Shown here: in pieces, positions 37,598 to 49,800 of the stretch | How positions within the stretch are numbered: position 1 is the stretch's first letter | Layout: the number at the start of each line of letters is the position of its first letter | Assembly (NCBI GenBank): GCA_037074705.1 | Contig: CM073593.1 | Span: 60,429,501-60,493,500, forward strand | Reading direction: 5' to 3' | DNA: 64,000 bases | Source: Zhengitettix transpicula | Taxonomy: Eukaryota; Arthropoda; Insecta; Orthoptera; Tetrigidae | Program-made: the position numbers and the translations under genes | The notes under the pieces: generated by a model | The model's input: only the letters and a program-made list of their open reading frames with translations | Told to the model about the DNA's origin: nothing | The model's database searches: none

Positions 37598-39835
37598 AAA
37601 GTTCAAGTACGAGGCCTGGTAATAATTTTTAATTATGAATTAAGACCGAGTAACTGCATCATTCTGGTGTGTCACATCCGAGCAATTCTTTTCTTGATAT
37701 GGGCAGTAAGTCGTTCAAGAGTTGAAGTTGTTCCTGGCGATTTTTCTCTTTGGGACTACCAGCTTCTATAAGAGACTCTCCTCGGCGGACAGAACAGGAA
37801 TACTCCATTATCGACCTGATTAAAACCTGCTACTCGTGTCTGTCAGCACGTGGGTGTAGTGAGCTAACGTCAATGAATACAGTGCGGGCAGTTGGGAGAA
37901 CTTTAACTTGATTTTCATAACGAGTCAATGGTTACTACTAGTGCGATCATCAGTTCATATTAAGATTTTATACAAATATAAAAATGGCTGGGAATTGAGG
38001 AATTTTCTTCATATGTTCTTTTAGTAATACTAGAAGAAGGGGAAACATCAGGTTGTTACAAAGCTTTGTGCTTCCACTATCAAATAATTGTTACTTACAG
38101 ATAGCTTTTGATGTAAATTACACTATCCGGAAAAATTATTCACTACCAACGTTCAGATAGCTTATTATTTAATTGTCATTCGGATGGTGAAGATATTTCA
38201 ATGTAGTACTCAATATGTCTGAAAGGTGTTGGGACTAAAATGGACAATAATCTTTAGCATTTCACTTGTATACAAATTTATTTATCTTCTCCATCTTACC
38301 TATTGATTTTCTTAACTCCACCACTGCTTACGTAAGCTTTTCATTTGTCTATCAACTTGTGCTATGTTCAATTTCATCACCTCTTTCTTAACACGTGCCT
38401 GAAGATAGCTTCAGCAATCAGATTTCACAGCAGAAAGAATGTTGGCGGGGGTTCCATATCAACCGCCTGTATTATTGTTATAATCTAAAAAAGTGTGAGT
38501 GTTTAATTTATATATGTGACATCAAGAACTTCAGAAACTGTTTTCGATCGTTATGACACGAATTCTTAGCCCTTTCATAACAGGGCCGATATCATTTCTT
38601 TAACGGATTGAATATCGTATTTGGGTGAAACGATCACGGATTGATTAAGGGTCACGCTATAAAAATCTCTCATTGCTTTCTCTGAACTGTGTAATCCTGG
38701 TATGTAATTAATCATCCGCAACCGCATTACTCACACACCAATGACGGCGAGGAGTGCCAAGTTAGGCTCGGAGCGAAGATCCTCTCAAAAGGTCACTGTA
38801 CCCTACGTGTTTTGACATTTATTCAAGTATAAAATGGATTAATGAATTATGAATATATTTTAACTGGAGCTATCATATAACATCTGAACTCAACGAGTTA
38901 AATCAATATTCTCAATAGGTTGATAACACGAGATCTTTTGTAGAACTAGTATACTGGGAAATTATTCTACTCCATTTATATAGTGCCAAGGGTTGTAATA
39001 ATATTTTAAGGGGTGATTCTGGAAACGAGAATCCCGTAAATTACAATATATTCCTTAAATTTTTGAGTCAGTTTTTCAGAAAAAAAACATTGTGACTTTA
39101 CTCAGAATATTTGTTTTAGTATATAACGGACCGTGAGTATTAAATGACGATTAATTGAATTTACTTAAAATTTAAATAATATTAAGTTCGTCACTGCCAC
39201 ACGTCTGCTCCAATTTCCTTTACGAAGAGTATGAGCGGAAGTTGTTATATGTCAAACTTCAGATTTATTTAGGTCAGCTGTTAATAATTTGTGATTGATG
39301 GAAGCATATTGAAGATAGTCGTGCAAAATTTATTAATTCCTCTTTGATAAACATGAATTGGGAAGGGTATTACAAAATAATTCATTTATAAAACAGTAAT
39401 AAAATTCTGTGTAATGGTCACAAAGTAGCATGACTCAAGATTTTACACAGTTCTTCAAGAAATGTTTGGACAAATCTTCACTCTTTTGTACACCAAAATG
39501 ACAGTTGACATAAAATAAAACTACTCAAGGGCCAGGTAATCAATTGCAAATATAACTGATAAGGATGTACTGTTTTGTAATGTTCCTGAGAGACAACTTT
39601 CTCTTCGTGGGCAGGCAAGGCTTTTCGAAATGAATTGGAGCATATCATGCTTGGATTGAATTACGGCGACTGAAATACATCAGAGCTGTTATCACGTTTC
39701 CTGTAATTGACTTGATTGTATGTACATTGGCGTCTTTGGTAAATCGCTCAAGAATGAAGAGAACAGAAAGATTGTGAACGACGAGAAGTTAAATGTGTGA
39801 GATTCTACTTCCGGTTATGAAATAAAAGTGGATAG

Positions 39836-39837
<2 letters not shown>

Positions 39838-39873
<36 letters not shown>
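39838..39873. repeat. (TA)n microsatellite with short GT extension
   Basis: A TA run of about 35 bases followed by ACATGTGTGTGT, so a compound TA/GT repeat. Confidence 0.9.
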
Positions 39874-39876
<3 letters not shown>

Positions 39877-42800
39877 GTGTGTGTTTATATTTGTTTTCTT
39901 GTCCATATAAATAATTAATCCTCCCGTATTCGTTATCCATATTAAATGCACACTTTAATGGTTTTCTATTCTTCCACTTTCCATTTTGTATGGAATCACG
40001 TCGTTAAATAACATGTCACGTTTTCTTCCACATTTTTCATGTATGCTCACGAACAGTTCAATATTTACGTGAGTCATAATGTTAATTCTAGTTGATGTTA
40101 GCCATATACATATAAAGAAGGAAAGTCTCTTCTTTGTTGAAACGATGAATCATATTATGTTAATGTTAAAATTTCTTAATTGTGAAATTCCTTCACCTGA
40201 TTTTTAGGAAATATTTAAGATTTGAACAAGAACGATTTCAGTTTCCGGTGAACATTTTTTATGGAGTTTTAACAGACCCATTTTCGTTTAAACATTAATG
40301 GCGTTTTGCTAGAGACAATACGACATCGATAATGGACTTTGGAGAACAATAGGATAAACTGAAAATGAATAGGCGCGTTTCCCGTTTCTCGGGGAATAAC
40401 AGATATAGAACCGGTTGATAGTAATATTGACGGTAATAGGACCAAAACAATGAGCTTATTATGAAAGAGTTCATTTTCTATAAATGACGGATAATTTTAA
40501 TTTGACGCCACTTTGAGAAATATTACCACTGACCGTTTCTGTAGTTTAAAGTTATATTCGATTATTTTAAAAATAATGGCAAATTAATGCTTTGAAACAC
40601 TATCAATTTTTATCATTGTATCATTTGAATAGTATCATTCTGTTCTTTATACACATTACCCTGAACGCATGCGTTTCTTCAAGAAATGTTATTAACTTAT
40701 GGAAAGACGGATGAATTTGATGATTTAATGATGATTCGTGCATGCCATATCGGAGAAGAATTGGAATTCCGCGGAATTAATTTATATTTACTTCAAAGAA
40801 TGAACAATTTAATTTAAAGAAATAATAAAAATAAATAGCTCATGAATTGTTATAATATTAGTCATATATTTAATTTTACCATGCAATATTATGGGTTAAT
40901 ACTGTCATTACTAAGTGACATTGAATAATTTAAAGACAAAACTAGATGTCCATGAAAAGACCTGAATTAAAAATATCATCTTGAACCAGGCATTGTAATT
41001 CACTCGCAAAATTCATGGTCAGTCTAACAGCGGTAATAATTTGTTTCATTAGATTACTACATACGAATATTTTAAAAATATTTTTACCTCATTAGATAGC
41101 TATTGTGTCGCACAATTTATAATAGAAACCTTATAGTGAATAAAACTATGGAAACTGAGCTATACGAAACACAAAAAGTTTGAAGTAGGAACGAATCAAA
41201 GAAAGTTTTATAAATTAATAAAGCCGATAGGATAAAGTTTTATTTTTAACCTTTTTTTAAAAAAAAAATATTCGTCAATTAATGTTGGGTTGAAAATTAT
41301 GTATATTGAAGTAAAAATGTAGACTGTTTATAATTATTAATTAACTGTATTTATAGACATAAGAAAAAAATATTTCTTAGTATTTTATTTTTCCATAGGG
41401 ACTTTTGATAGTGTTTTATTTTTCTGTTAAATAATAAATAAATAAAATGTATTCCAATTGGGAGTATGATATTTAGTTCATTATAAAACAAAAATTGCAG
41501 ATTTATTTGCGTCTTAAATGACTTGTATCACGATGCCATTATTTTCAAGTGATAAAATATTCACTTCATTATCCGCAGAATGTCTTTCAACTTTTTTATA
41601 AGGTCCAATGAGAACCGGTTTCTAATTACGAAGAGATTTGTATGACCGCTACTGATAAAATTTTATTAATAGCAGCCACAGCGAGCGTTGCGATAAATCA
41701 CGGCAATCATACTTTGGGATTGTTGAAAGTCATTGTTCTTATCTTATATTGCAGTATTGAAGATATGAATGTATTTAATAATGTTTTAACAAGATTGCAT
41801 CTATTGCTTGTCATCTATTTCGATTGATACTTGTATCTGTGTAACATTTCCAATGTACAAAATATTGTAATACAGTTCCTCATTTATAGCCCTTTGAAGG
41901 CAACACCAATTTATAAAACTTGAAATCAGCGTTTTCACCGGAGTATCTGAGACATTAAGAAAATGACCTCTATTTTTGACCCATCACTGAGTTGCGTTCC
42001 TCTTGGTTTTCATTCTGATATTGTGCAATTATTCACTAATTAAATTTTTTTTGGATAACATGGAAGTTTTGGGATAGTAGAATGGTTTTTAATTTCAAGT
42101 GTCACCACCTTTTCGATAGTAATGATAATTAAAGTTGGAAAGGAAGAAAACATGAGATTATTCTCGTTGTTGTGCTTGAGAAGTTTTGGCACTTGGTGTT
42201 GCGTGGAGCAAGCACGCCCCCGCAGGAAGCCAGAGAGCGTCTTTAAGTGGACTCAATTGTAGGGTGTAATCGCTGTAATCGCTGCAGCACGAGTGCCTCT
42301 CCTCGGAAAGGATGCTAATCGCACCAAGCCAGCTAGGACCACGCAGGTGTGTCAATAAGAACACCATCAATCATCACGAGAAGTTGAGATGCACAAAACT
42401 GAACCTGCTGCGAATGAAGCTTGCGCCTCTGAGAAGGCATCGGAGTCGCGGCCGGTTCACCGCGAGAGGAGTGACTGATGGTTTTTGAACAATTGCATTC
42501 GAATCGAACAACATGAATACTGACGAGAGAAACCTTGACCTCTGACGGAGATTGATAACTCTACGTTAAATATATGTTGTGTAATTGAAAAAACCTTGGA
42601 AAACGTGACAGGGACTACAGAAAGAGAATAGAAGATACTCTTCTATATGATGAAGGGAAGTATAATTCTAAAACTCGGCTATCGATGGAGTCATTGTTTC
42701 TTGCTAATAACCGAAATTAAATCGTTTATTCGTATGGCTTACACAAATGTTTTCGATTGAGATTCTTAAAACTGAAGCGTACGTCGAAAGTTGCAGTCAA

Positions 42801-43100
42801 ACCTTCCAGATTATGCGATTAGAACCATATTTCGTGAATATAATTATTCGGGAGAATAAATAGGAGATTTATAAACGTTGTGTTCAACCTAAAACTGCAT
42901 CTGGCGTCGTAATTTTTAAAAATTTTGTACTGTTGAAACAAATATGCTATTCATAATGGATCACAAACCAGGACAACTCAAGAGCATGTTAAAAATAAAT
43001 GTAGATGATTCTAAACGAAACACGCTAAGTTAATGATTTTCAGATATTAAGTAATTAGAAGGAAAAAGGAGCCGACCTTCTGTAGTCTAGCGGTCAGCAT

Positions 43101-43410
43101 ATTTTTTTTTAATATACAGAAAAATTTTTAATCGGAAGATTTTACAATTGTGATACATTTCTGACGTTAACATGTTAAAATTAACTTGAAGAAATGTAGT
43201 TGCTTCTTGAATGAGTAGTTGAAGAGGAAGTTATGAATTATATATATATTAATTTACGGTGGTTGACAGGTCAATTTGTCGTTTTCTTTTTTGGCCTTCT
43301 GAGAGTGGTATTCTGTATTTGAGATAATGGAATTGAAGTGGTGGAGATTTCTATTACGTTTGATTACGGTTTGAATTATGGTTTGAATTACGGTTTGAAT
43401 TATGGTAAGT
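43101..43410 (-). mobile_element. Retroposon inserted inside the SINE tRNA head
   Basis: A 310-bp insertion is flanked by the 7-bp direct repeat TCAGCAT (43094-43100 and 43411-43417). On the minus strand it starts with short tandem repeats (43366-43405 in plus coordinates) and ends in an A-run (the T-run from 43102) next to the target repeat, the layout of a retroposed sequence. The body contains no recognised protein; a 95-codon minus-strand frame crosses both this and the host SINE and is not meaningful. Confidence 0.6.
43366..43405. repeat. 12-bp tandem repeat, about three units
   Basis: Units alternate ACGGTTTGAATT and ATGGTTTGAATT. They form one end of the retroposon nested in the SINE, like the variable 5' repeats of some short retroposons. 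Confidence 0.75.
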
Positions 43411-43625
43411 TCAGCATCACTCGCTTGCATTAGAGATGTCGTGGGTTCGAATCCCGGCATGATCATGGATGCTTGTCTACCGTCACGGTCATTAACTGGG
43501 TTTAAAGCTGAAGGAGAATCACCATGCTGACTACGTGCCACTTCAAAACTGTGTCCTTGATAAGATCAGTGTCTGGAAATCGGACCAGTCCTCAAAGGAC
43601 TGTAGCGGAGAGGATAAAAATAAAA

Positions 43626-45545
43626 ATGCAATATGATAATGTTGCTGCATTATATCTCCCAAACTTCGAAGAATGAATAAAAACGTAACGGACTTAATTA
43701 TGAAGTCACACATCGAAGACATTGAAATGGTCTGAGGTCCTTTGAAAATGTATAAAGAATCTTAGATACATTTACATTTTAATGTAACGTTTTAAATTCA
43801 CGACAGTGTTCTTGCCTATTACACTGTAAGTTGTAATCCACGCACGAATGGTCGCTCCGTAGGAAACTTAACGTTGGACACCACTAAACGCTGGTAGAAG
43901 AACGTTGACTGCATATGAACGGTTGATTTCTGACGACAACGAATATTCTTAGTCTGTAATGTACTTTTTACGATAGTACGGAAAGTTAGAATACGAACAT
44001 GACACGAAAAATATTCAACGTTAACGTTTACCAGGTATATATATATAATTGTATATTATATGTTATTGGTTTAGTTTTTGTCAAATCGTTGGAACCAAAA
44101 TAACTTCTCGTTGTCCTTAGCATCAACTCCAGTACATTATAGTAATTTTTTCTTTTAATAAAGTGATTTTTCTTGATTTATATTTGGCGATGGTAAGTCA
44201 TAGTGACTGTGTACACTAGTTATTTATATTATTCTGGACGGCTTGTTATTTTCTGACGTGAAATTTAATGTTGAATATTTTTATTTATCAAAACTTCGTA
44301 AGAATAATGAAACGAGTAGGTAATTTAGTAGTATTAACCATAGAGAACCAATATATTTCAATTTTCCAGAAAAAAATTAAAAAATGTTTTCCTATAATTT
44401 GAGGGAATTTTCGATACAATTTTTATTCACCTGATCATCCTAAAACCAGTGTCTTTGGTCTCCTTGTGACATCATACAGTATTCAATTATTAGTTGACCA
44501 ATATTGAACTTGTGATTTTTTGAGGCATATATGTTCCAAGTTTCATCTAGAATAATCGTCAAATATCTCTCTTCAAATGGAAAAACGTTTAGGACATGTT
44601 AACATGTATAGACGTCGGAATCCCTCCTCGCTAACACTAATGGTTTCAAGATTTGTGGAGCGTGAAAATTATTTTTCTTCTATTAATACTTATATATTTT
44701 TAATAATTTCACAATGTTCACTTTTTCAAATAATTTGTTGTAGTTTGGATCATGTCAAAAAAATAGATTTTAAGTCCCCTGAGAATATTTCTAAATAGAG
44801 CTTTATTGCTTTTTTTTCAGATATTGTTGCGTATTTCCCTAGTTTCTTTGTAGACGTTTGTTGTTATTTCATTGATGATGGTATGTGGTATTACATTTCT
44901 TTGTTGTTCACCTTTTCCTACCTAGAATAAAATACATCTTCCCGTATTTGAATTTTCCCTGATATCCAAAGACCCGGAATGTGATTGATCTATTCACCTG
45001 CATGTCTATGAATAAGAGAACTTAAATTTTGTGAACAGGCGTACGATCAATAAACTGATATCTGGATCGTGGCACCAGGTGGGCTAAACTCCGTCGCGGT
45101 ATTAATTTATAATTGGAGTCCTCGTGCAAAGCTACGTCTGCAATGCGTTTCTCCTGGATGCTCGAGTTGTCCTCTTGAGTGTCACAGCTAATACAGGAAG
45201 GTGCAGAAGCTTTAGCGGATTCAGTTCCTCAGGACCTGACGTTCAAAACCGTCTCCTTAATCCATTTTCTGAAGTCCGTATGTCTCATGGGGCTTACTAG
45301 GCGCATTACAGGCCATTACTTAACCAAAAAACCTGAAAAGTACACTGAATTTATAAAACCAATTCAAGATACCTACGCGGCGGCGTTGCACCTGAATAAA
45401 TGTATTGAAATTACTTGGTTATATAAGATAAAATAAATAAATGTCATACGGGGATAGCATACATGCTAAAAATAAGTTTAAAAATATATACTGTTTTTCA
45501 AGAGATAGGTCATTACGTTGTGACATCTCTCATTTAATGACAAAG
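43626..45545. other. AT-rich non-coding stretch
   Basis: No gene was seen. A frame of about 85 codons at 45179-45436 starts at a non-ATG codon and has no recognisable domain. Confidence 0.4.
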
Positions 45546-45845
45546 GGATAGGATAGAGGATGCGGACGGCAGAACTAGCTAGCTTTAAACAACTAGGCCC
45601 GTCGGTCTGTAGTTAAAGGATCCTGACCGGCATTCGCCTTAATGTGAGGCTTAGAAAATCCTAGATGAACCATATTAAAGTTAGTCGGGCTCTCAGTACT
45701 TGTCCCACGCCATCCCGATGACAAGAGAAGGGTTTTATGCTGTGACCCAAGGTTCTCTCCTTGATTACTTGACCATATTTAAAGGCAGCAGGTCGATTGC
45801 TCCATTGGAAACGACTCTTGCCATATGCTTAACGTACTTAAAAAA
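45546..45845 (-). mobile_element. Degenerate copy 3 of the same retroposon family
   Basis: Diverged family landmarks appear in the same order as in the 20.4-kb copy: AAAGGATCCTGACCGGCATT near 45615, GTACTTGTCCCACGCC near 45698, a block resembling the GGGAACAG segment near 45800, and CTCTTGCCATATGC near 45817. Many substitutions and small indels indicate an old insertion. The ends are not sharp, and no target duplication was found. Confidence 0.6.
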
Positions 45846-46200
45846 TCGTGTACATGCTTATAAATAGTTGTTTCGATTTAGATATACTGGCTTGAACTCT
45901 GCTGCGTGGAATGTAATAATCCTATTGCTGGGTTGACTGTGGTTTAGTCAATACTTTGAGGTCAACGAGTCCCCGCATCGTGTCTACAGCTAATCTCAGT
46001 GCACTATACACATGTTAAATATAAGCGTCCGTATTAAAACTGAAAATACTGACTATACTGTATCAAAAATAGTTTATACTATCATCAATTCTTAAAATTA
46101 AAGTCAGGTTCAAGTTTAATTTACTATTGTATTTTTTCGAAATATATTGTAGTTGAATAAAGACTTATCGGGCTTCTGACTGAGTAAACAATTATATTCG

Positions 46201-46246
46201 CGACGTTTCGATGACTTTCACTGCCATCATTCATCTTCTAGTCCGG
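46201..46246 (-). ncRNA. Degenerate hammerhead-ribozyme-like motif in the Penelope terminus
   Basis: Read on the minus strand, CTAGAAGA (46241-46234) resembles the CUGANGA core with one extra A. After a potential stem of about 24 bases comes GAAAC (46209-46205) and then GTC (46204-46202), a very short helix III followed by the usual cleavage triplet. Minimal hammerheads of this form are known in Penelope-like elements. Helix I pairing is poor and the core is interrupted, so this copy is probably inactive; chance cannot be excluded. Confidence 0.35.
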
Positions 46247-46350
46247 TATTATCTGGCCTGTATTTATAAAGGAGCGTAGGTTTCCCCCACCTCCTTGTCA
46301 TAGCCCGCCATCAGGTGACTTTTAGCCACTCAGCGCTAGCGCGTGCCTCA

Positions 46351-46860
46351 TCACGTGACCTCGTCCCCCTTGCTTATTACATTATAAGACCTGATTTGTG
46401 ATGAGGCGCGATTCCAAGCGTTGTTTACCATAAAGCCTGAGTCTTTTCTGAGTAAATCCGTATTTGTTTTTATGCCAATTTCGTCTAGAAGCACACTGTC
46501 CCAGAAGTTTTGTACTTGGTTCATTACTTTAGTTACATGAAATTTAATTTTGTGGTCGAGCATCAGAGCATGTATCGCCACTGCTGGTTTTTCCGGTTGT
46601 TTTAGTCTGATGGATCTTTCATGCTCAGCTATAAGTTCTTCAACAGTGCGTACAGTTTGTCCTATAGATTGTAATCCGCAGGCATATGGAATACTGTATA
46701 CACTTGGGATTCTTAGGCCAGGGTTATCTTTAATCGGCCTTAACATATTCCTAATTTGTTCCTGCGGTTTCAATATTGTTTTAATATTTTGTTTGGCCAA
46801 AATCCTGCCTGGCCCCGCGTAATGTAGTACCGCTATACCAACGGGCTCAACTGTATACTT
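46351..46860 (-). pseudogene. GIY-YIG endonuclease domain of a Penelope-like element, truncated
   Basis: The frame is open from just after a TAG at 46861-46863 to the stop at 46351, about 169 codons. There is no ATG start, as expected for the tail of a longer polyprotein. From the TTG at 46800 (residue 1), KQNIKTILKP (3-12) matches the linker that precedes the nuclease in this class. S33-V34-Y35 occupies the GIY position and S45-I46-G47 the YIG position, so the YIG tyrosine is replaced by serine. The rest of the motif line follows (Arg51, the EHERS segment, E70-K71 and AVAIHAL, FWD at 99-101), ending in a block like the family's C-terminal Asn/Trp region (NNAWN at 126-130). The substitution, missing RT and lack of a start make activity unlikely. 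The assignment rests on motif order, not on a search. Confidence 0.72.
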
Positions 46861-49800
46861 CTACCCGTTTTTACCAGAAAAAGTCATCATTATTTGTCTT
46901 CGAGAATGCCCGTTTGAGCGAAACGTAATCTCTATGTGTTTCATTTCTGGAGGAAGGTTGTCTATCAGATATCGCTTTGGCCATGTGTATTATTAGCGTA
47001 GTCAGTTAATTGTAGTTCTTAATTTTAACTTGTAATTCACTTGAAGAAATACACTAGTGTTGGTGGGAACATAACAGTGTGTGTGTATTTTGGTAATAAA
47101 TTCTTAAACTGCTTAAATTAGACACTTTGCATTCAATTAACAGCTTACCATAGGCACAAGTAACAACTCAGATTTAATGCTCGTCTGATTCATCTCCCGA
47201 ATTCATCATAAAAATCACAATTATGCTTCATTCACATTTGTTCCACACACTGGCAGATAATTTGTACCTTCTTTTAAAACTTCTTAAACTAAACTCGCAC
47301 TATTCCATTTATTGTCAGTTATGCACCTCTACATTTTCTCGTAAGATAATTTTTTCCTTCCGTTAAATTATTTTATTATTCTTTAATTCTTAAACATTAT
47401 TAAAGGCACATAATTTAATTTATTTTAATAATAATTATGATATCAGAACTCAGTTGCTTACCAAAAGACAGTGAAGAAAATTTAGGGATTAATTCTTATT
47501 ATAGGGCCTTTATATGAAAAGTAGTGTAAATTAATCGAACCAAACCGCCATTTACGACTGTAATTTCAGCATAATTTTAATTGATTTAAACGGCGTATGT
47601 ACGAGTATTACGTATGTATTCTTTGAGAAACACGCCATGTCTAGCCATTCGGTTCACAACTGCGTGTCTGAAACATTTAGGAAAAAACTCAGAACTTTAT
47701 TGATATAAATGAAAATGAATGACAATCATTTCTTTGTACTCAAAATTGGATTTTAAATATTTGTTTTACTTCGAAGAAATAGTATATATCTGTATATTAT
47801 TTATATCGTTTTGTTTTTGGATGAAAAGTGAAAATTTAAGTAACACTAAGTTAAAATATATTCCTTCTTTTACTTTCAAATTCTTTATCCAAAATAACAT
47901 CATACTACTTTGTTTATACGTGGATCAATTGTATTTTGTATATGAGATTTGGACTGTATATAAGTTTCAGTTTTTAAACTTGTATCACACCACTCCTGAA
48001 GAATATCTGTAAAAGTAGTCTATTTTACAATTTTTCCATCCATTCCTTAGCTCTTTACCTTCCTTAAACCACTACTGTATTAAGTACGGCAAGATCGAAG
48101 AACTCATTACGATATACGGTTACTGCCACCTGTCCTATTGTATGCTGAGCAGCAAGAAAATGTAGCTCCATACTGGGAGGAAACCGGATCAAGTGGCACT
48201 CGCCTGGAATCCAGCGATGAGAATCGTGCAGGTGTCTGCACTTCAATTGCTAATGACAACCAGTAAGAGGAACAACTACTATTTATTACAGCTGACGGTG
48301 TTTTGATTAAACATCAACAAGTGAACCTGTCATGTAATAGGCGAGAGTCCAGATATGAAGTACGAGCCTGATTAAAACGATGTCACGTAAAGTATAAATT
48401 TGTAGATAAGCTGGAAATTAGTAAAAATTTTAGGATGGAACTTTTTATATTTGAAGAGTCTCCATTTAAGTCCATCACACCCTAGTAAGGCATCATGCAT
48501 TCACTGATATGAATTGTCGATTTTATAAACACTGAAGGAGACTAAGTTTAGGCATTTTTTAATATTATCCTGAGTGATTTAAACCCGTAACATTTGATAT
48601 AGTTAGAAATTTTCGATTATAATGAAAGCCAACTCAGAATATTAGAACGATTTGGCTGAAATTTGATGTGAGTAATTTTCTTTCTGATTAAAATGCATTG
48701 TTGCATTTATTGTTAAAAACTGTTTCCACCTATAATCGTTATTAATGATAATATTCTGATTAAATTATTAGAATAATAATGTGGTTTCTGTAGTTAAGAA
48801 ATATCGATTATTTGTGAAAAATAACATTGATTTAAAGGTTATATAAGCGAATTTTAATTTTAAACAATTTTTTTATAAGACGTATTTTTTAAAGTCTCGT
48901 TCTCAATCCAAATCTTTTTAATTACGTTTAATTAAATTTTATTCATATTCGGGAGTGTATAATATTAAATATAATGTAAAGTGATTAAGATTTCCAAGTT
49001 GAGGAACTTTACTATAAAACAATTACAAAAATAAAATGTCAGTATTACTTCTTAAAATTATTAAGTATTTATTCACCAACAGATTCTATATCAACTACTA
49101 AAATATAACTTTTTTTTGTAGTCTACAAAACTAATCCTTCGTTCAGAATCGTTCTTCTATGATACCAAGTTATATTAATTTGAATTCAGAATAAATATCA
49201 ATAGTAATTTTTCCCCTAGTTGTTTTATTAAAGATCGGCAATCTGAAATCAGCTTAAAGATTTATTAAATTGTGTAATAAATTCCACATAATGAGGTTCA
49301 GAAAACGTTTCGTCTCATTCTTGAAACAAATCAGCTGAGATCTACGTGACAAGTATTTATTATCCTCGGCTTCGAGTAATAAGACAGCGGTAGTAAATTA
49401 CGGGCATCCTCTACTGGGTAAAGACAGACCCTGAGTGAAAAATGGTGGCGGGTCGTACGTCTTCTTGAGTTACATATGTTTCGACGGCCGTTGTTTTCCC
49501 TTTTAAGCTTTTCTTTAGCAAAAGACAGATTGTGAAATGATAAGCGAATCGTAAAATCTTAATGTTTTCATCGTAAATGATAAACTGTGGAATGCAAACC
49601 TTCTTTAAGGAAAAATCTTTGATCAAAATGGCTTTCTTTCTTGGTTGATCAATTTTGAGAATTATTGTTGGAACGCCTGATTTTTTTTTCATTCAGGTCA
49701 TCTGAGGGTTGTTTATTCATCTAGTTAGAATATGAGTTAACTCCACATTGTTTTTTTATTTATTATTTTTATAATATGTTATGTACTGTGCCATGTCATT

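Larger units (their letters stand above)
36601..43065. other. AT-rich non-coding stretch upstream of the minus-strand gene
   Basis: No exon was recognised. It contains two AT microsatellites (37562-37594 and 39838-39873) and a GC-richer patch at 42180-42480 whose 70-codon minus-strand frame has no known domain. It is probably intergenic or intronic. Confidence 0.45.
43066..43625 (+). mobile_element. tRNA-derived SINE split by a later insertion
   Basis: The 5' part (about 43066-43100) has a box-A sequence TAGTCTAGCGGTCAG (43084-43098). The 3' part resumes at 43411 with TCAGCAT and a box B GGGTTCGAATCCC (43432-43444), then a body of about 175 bp and an A-rich tail GATAAAAATAAAAAT. If the 310 bases at 43101-43410 plus one copy of TCAGCAT are discounted, boxes A and B fall at normal tRNA spacing in one continuous tRNA-like head. 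The 5' end and the SINE's own target duplication are uncertain. The tRNA of origin was not identified. Confidence 0.68.
46145..46860 (-). mobile_element. 3' fragment of a Penelope-like retroelement
   Basis: On the minus strand this holds the C-terminal GIY-YIG endonuclease (46860 down to 46351), a GC-richer 3' segment and then a terminal segment with GAAACGTCGCG (46199-46209) and AGAAGCCCGATAAGTC. The order endonuclease then ribozyme-bearing terminus is that of Penelope-like elements. The reverse transcriptase expected upstream (above 46860) was not found, so the copy is strongly 5'-truncated. No target duplication was fixed. Confidence 0.7.

Noticed and set aside
37600..37660. Possible mariner terminus (TACGAGGCCTGG) next to the TA repeat
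   Set aside because: No matching inverted end or transposase remnant was found.
43254..43541. A 95-codon minus-strand frame
   Set aside because: It spans the junction of the SINE and the nested retroposon, so it is an accident of insertion.
47719..48012. A 97-residue hydrophobic open frame
   Set aside because: Composition follows T-rich DNA; no promoter, splice or domain evidence.
48064..48246. A 60-codon minus-strand frame with unusually non-AT-biased composition
   Set aside because: No known domain and no splice sites in phase; could be an unrecognised repeat, but cannot be supported.
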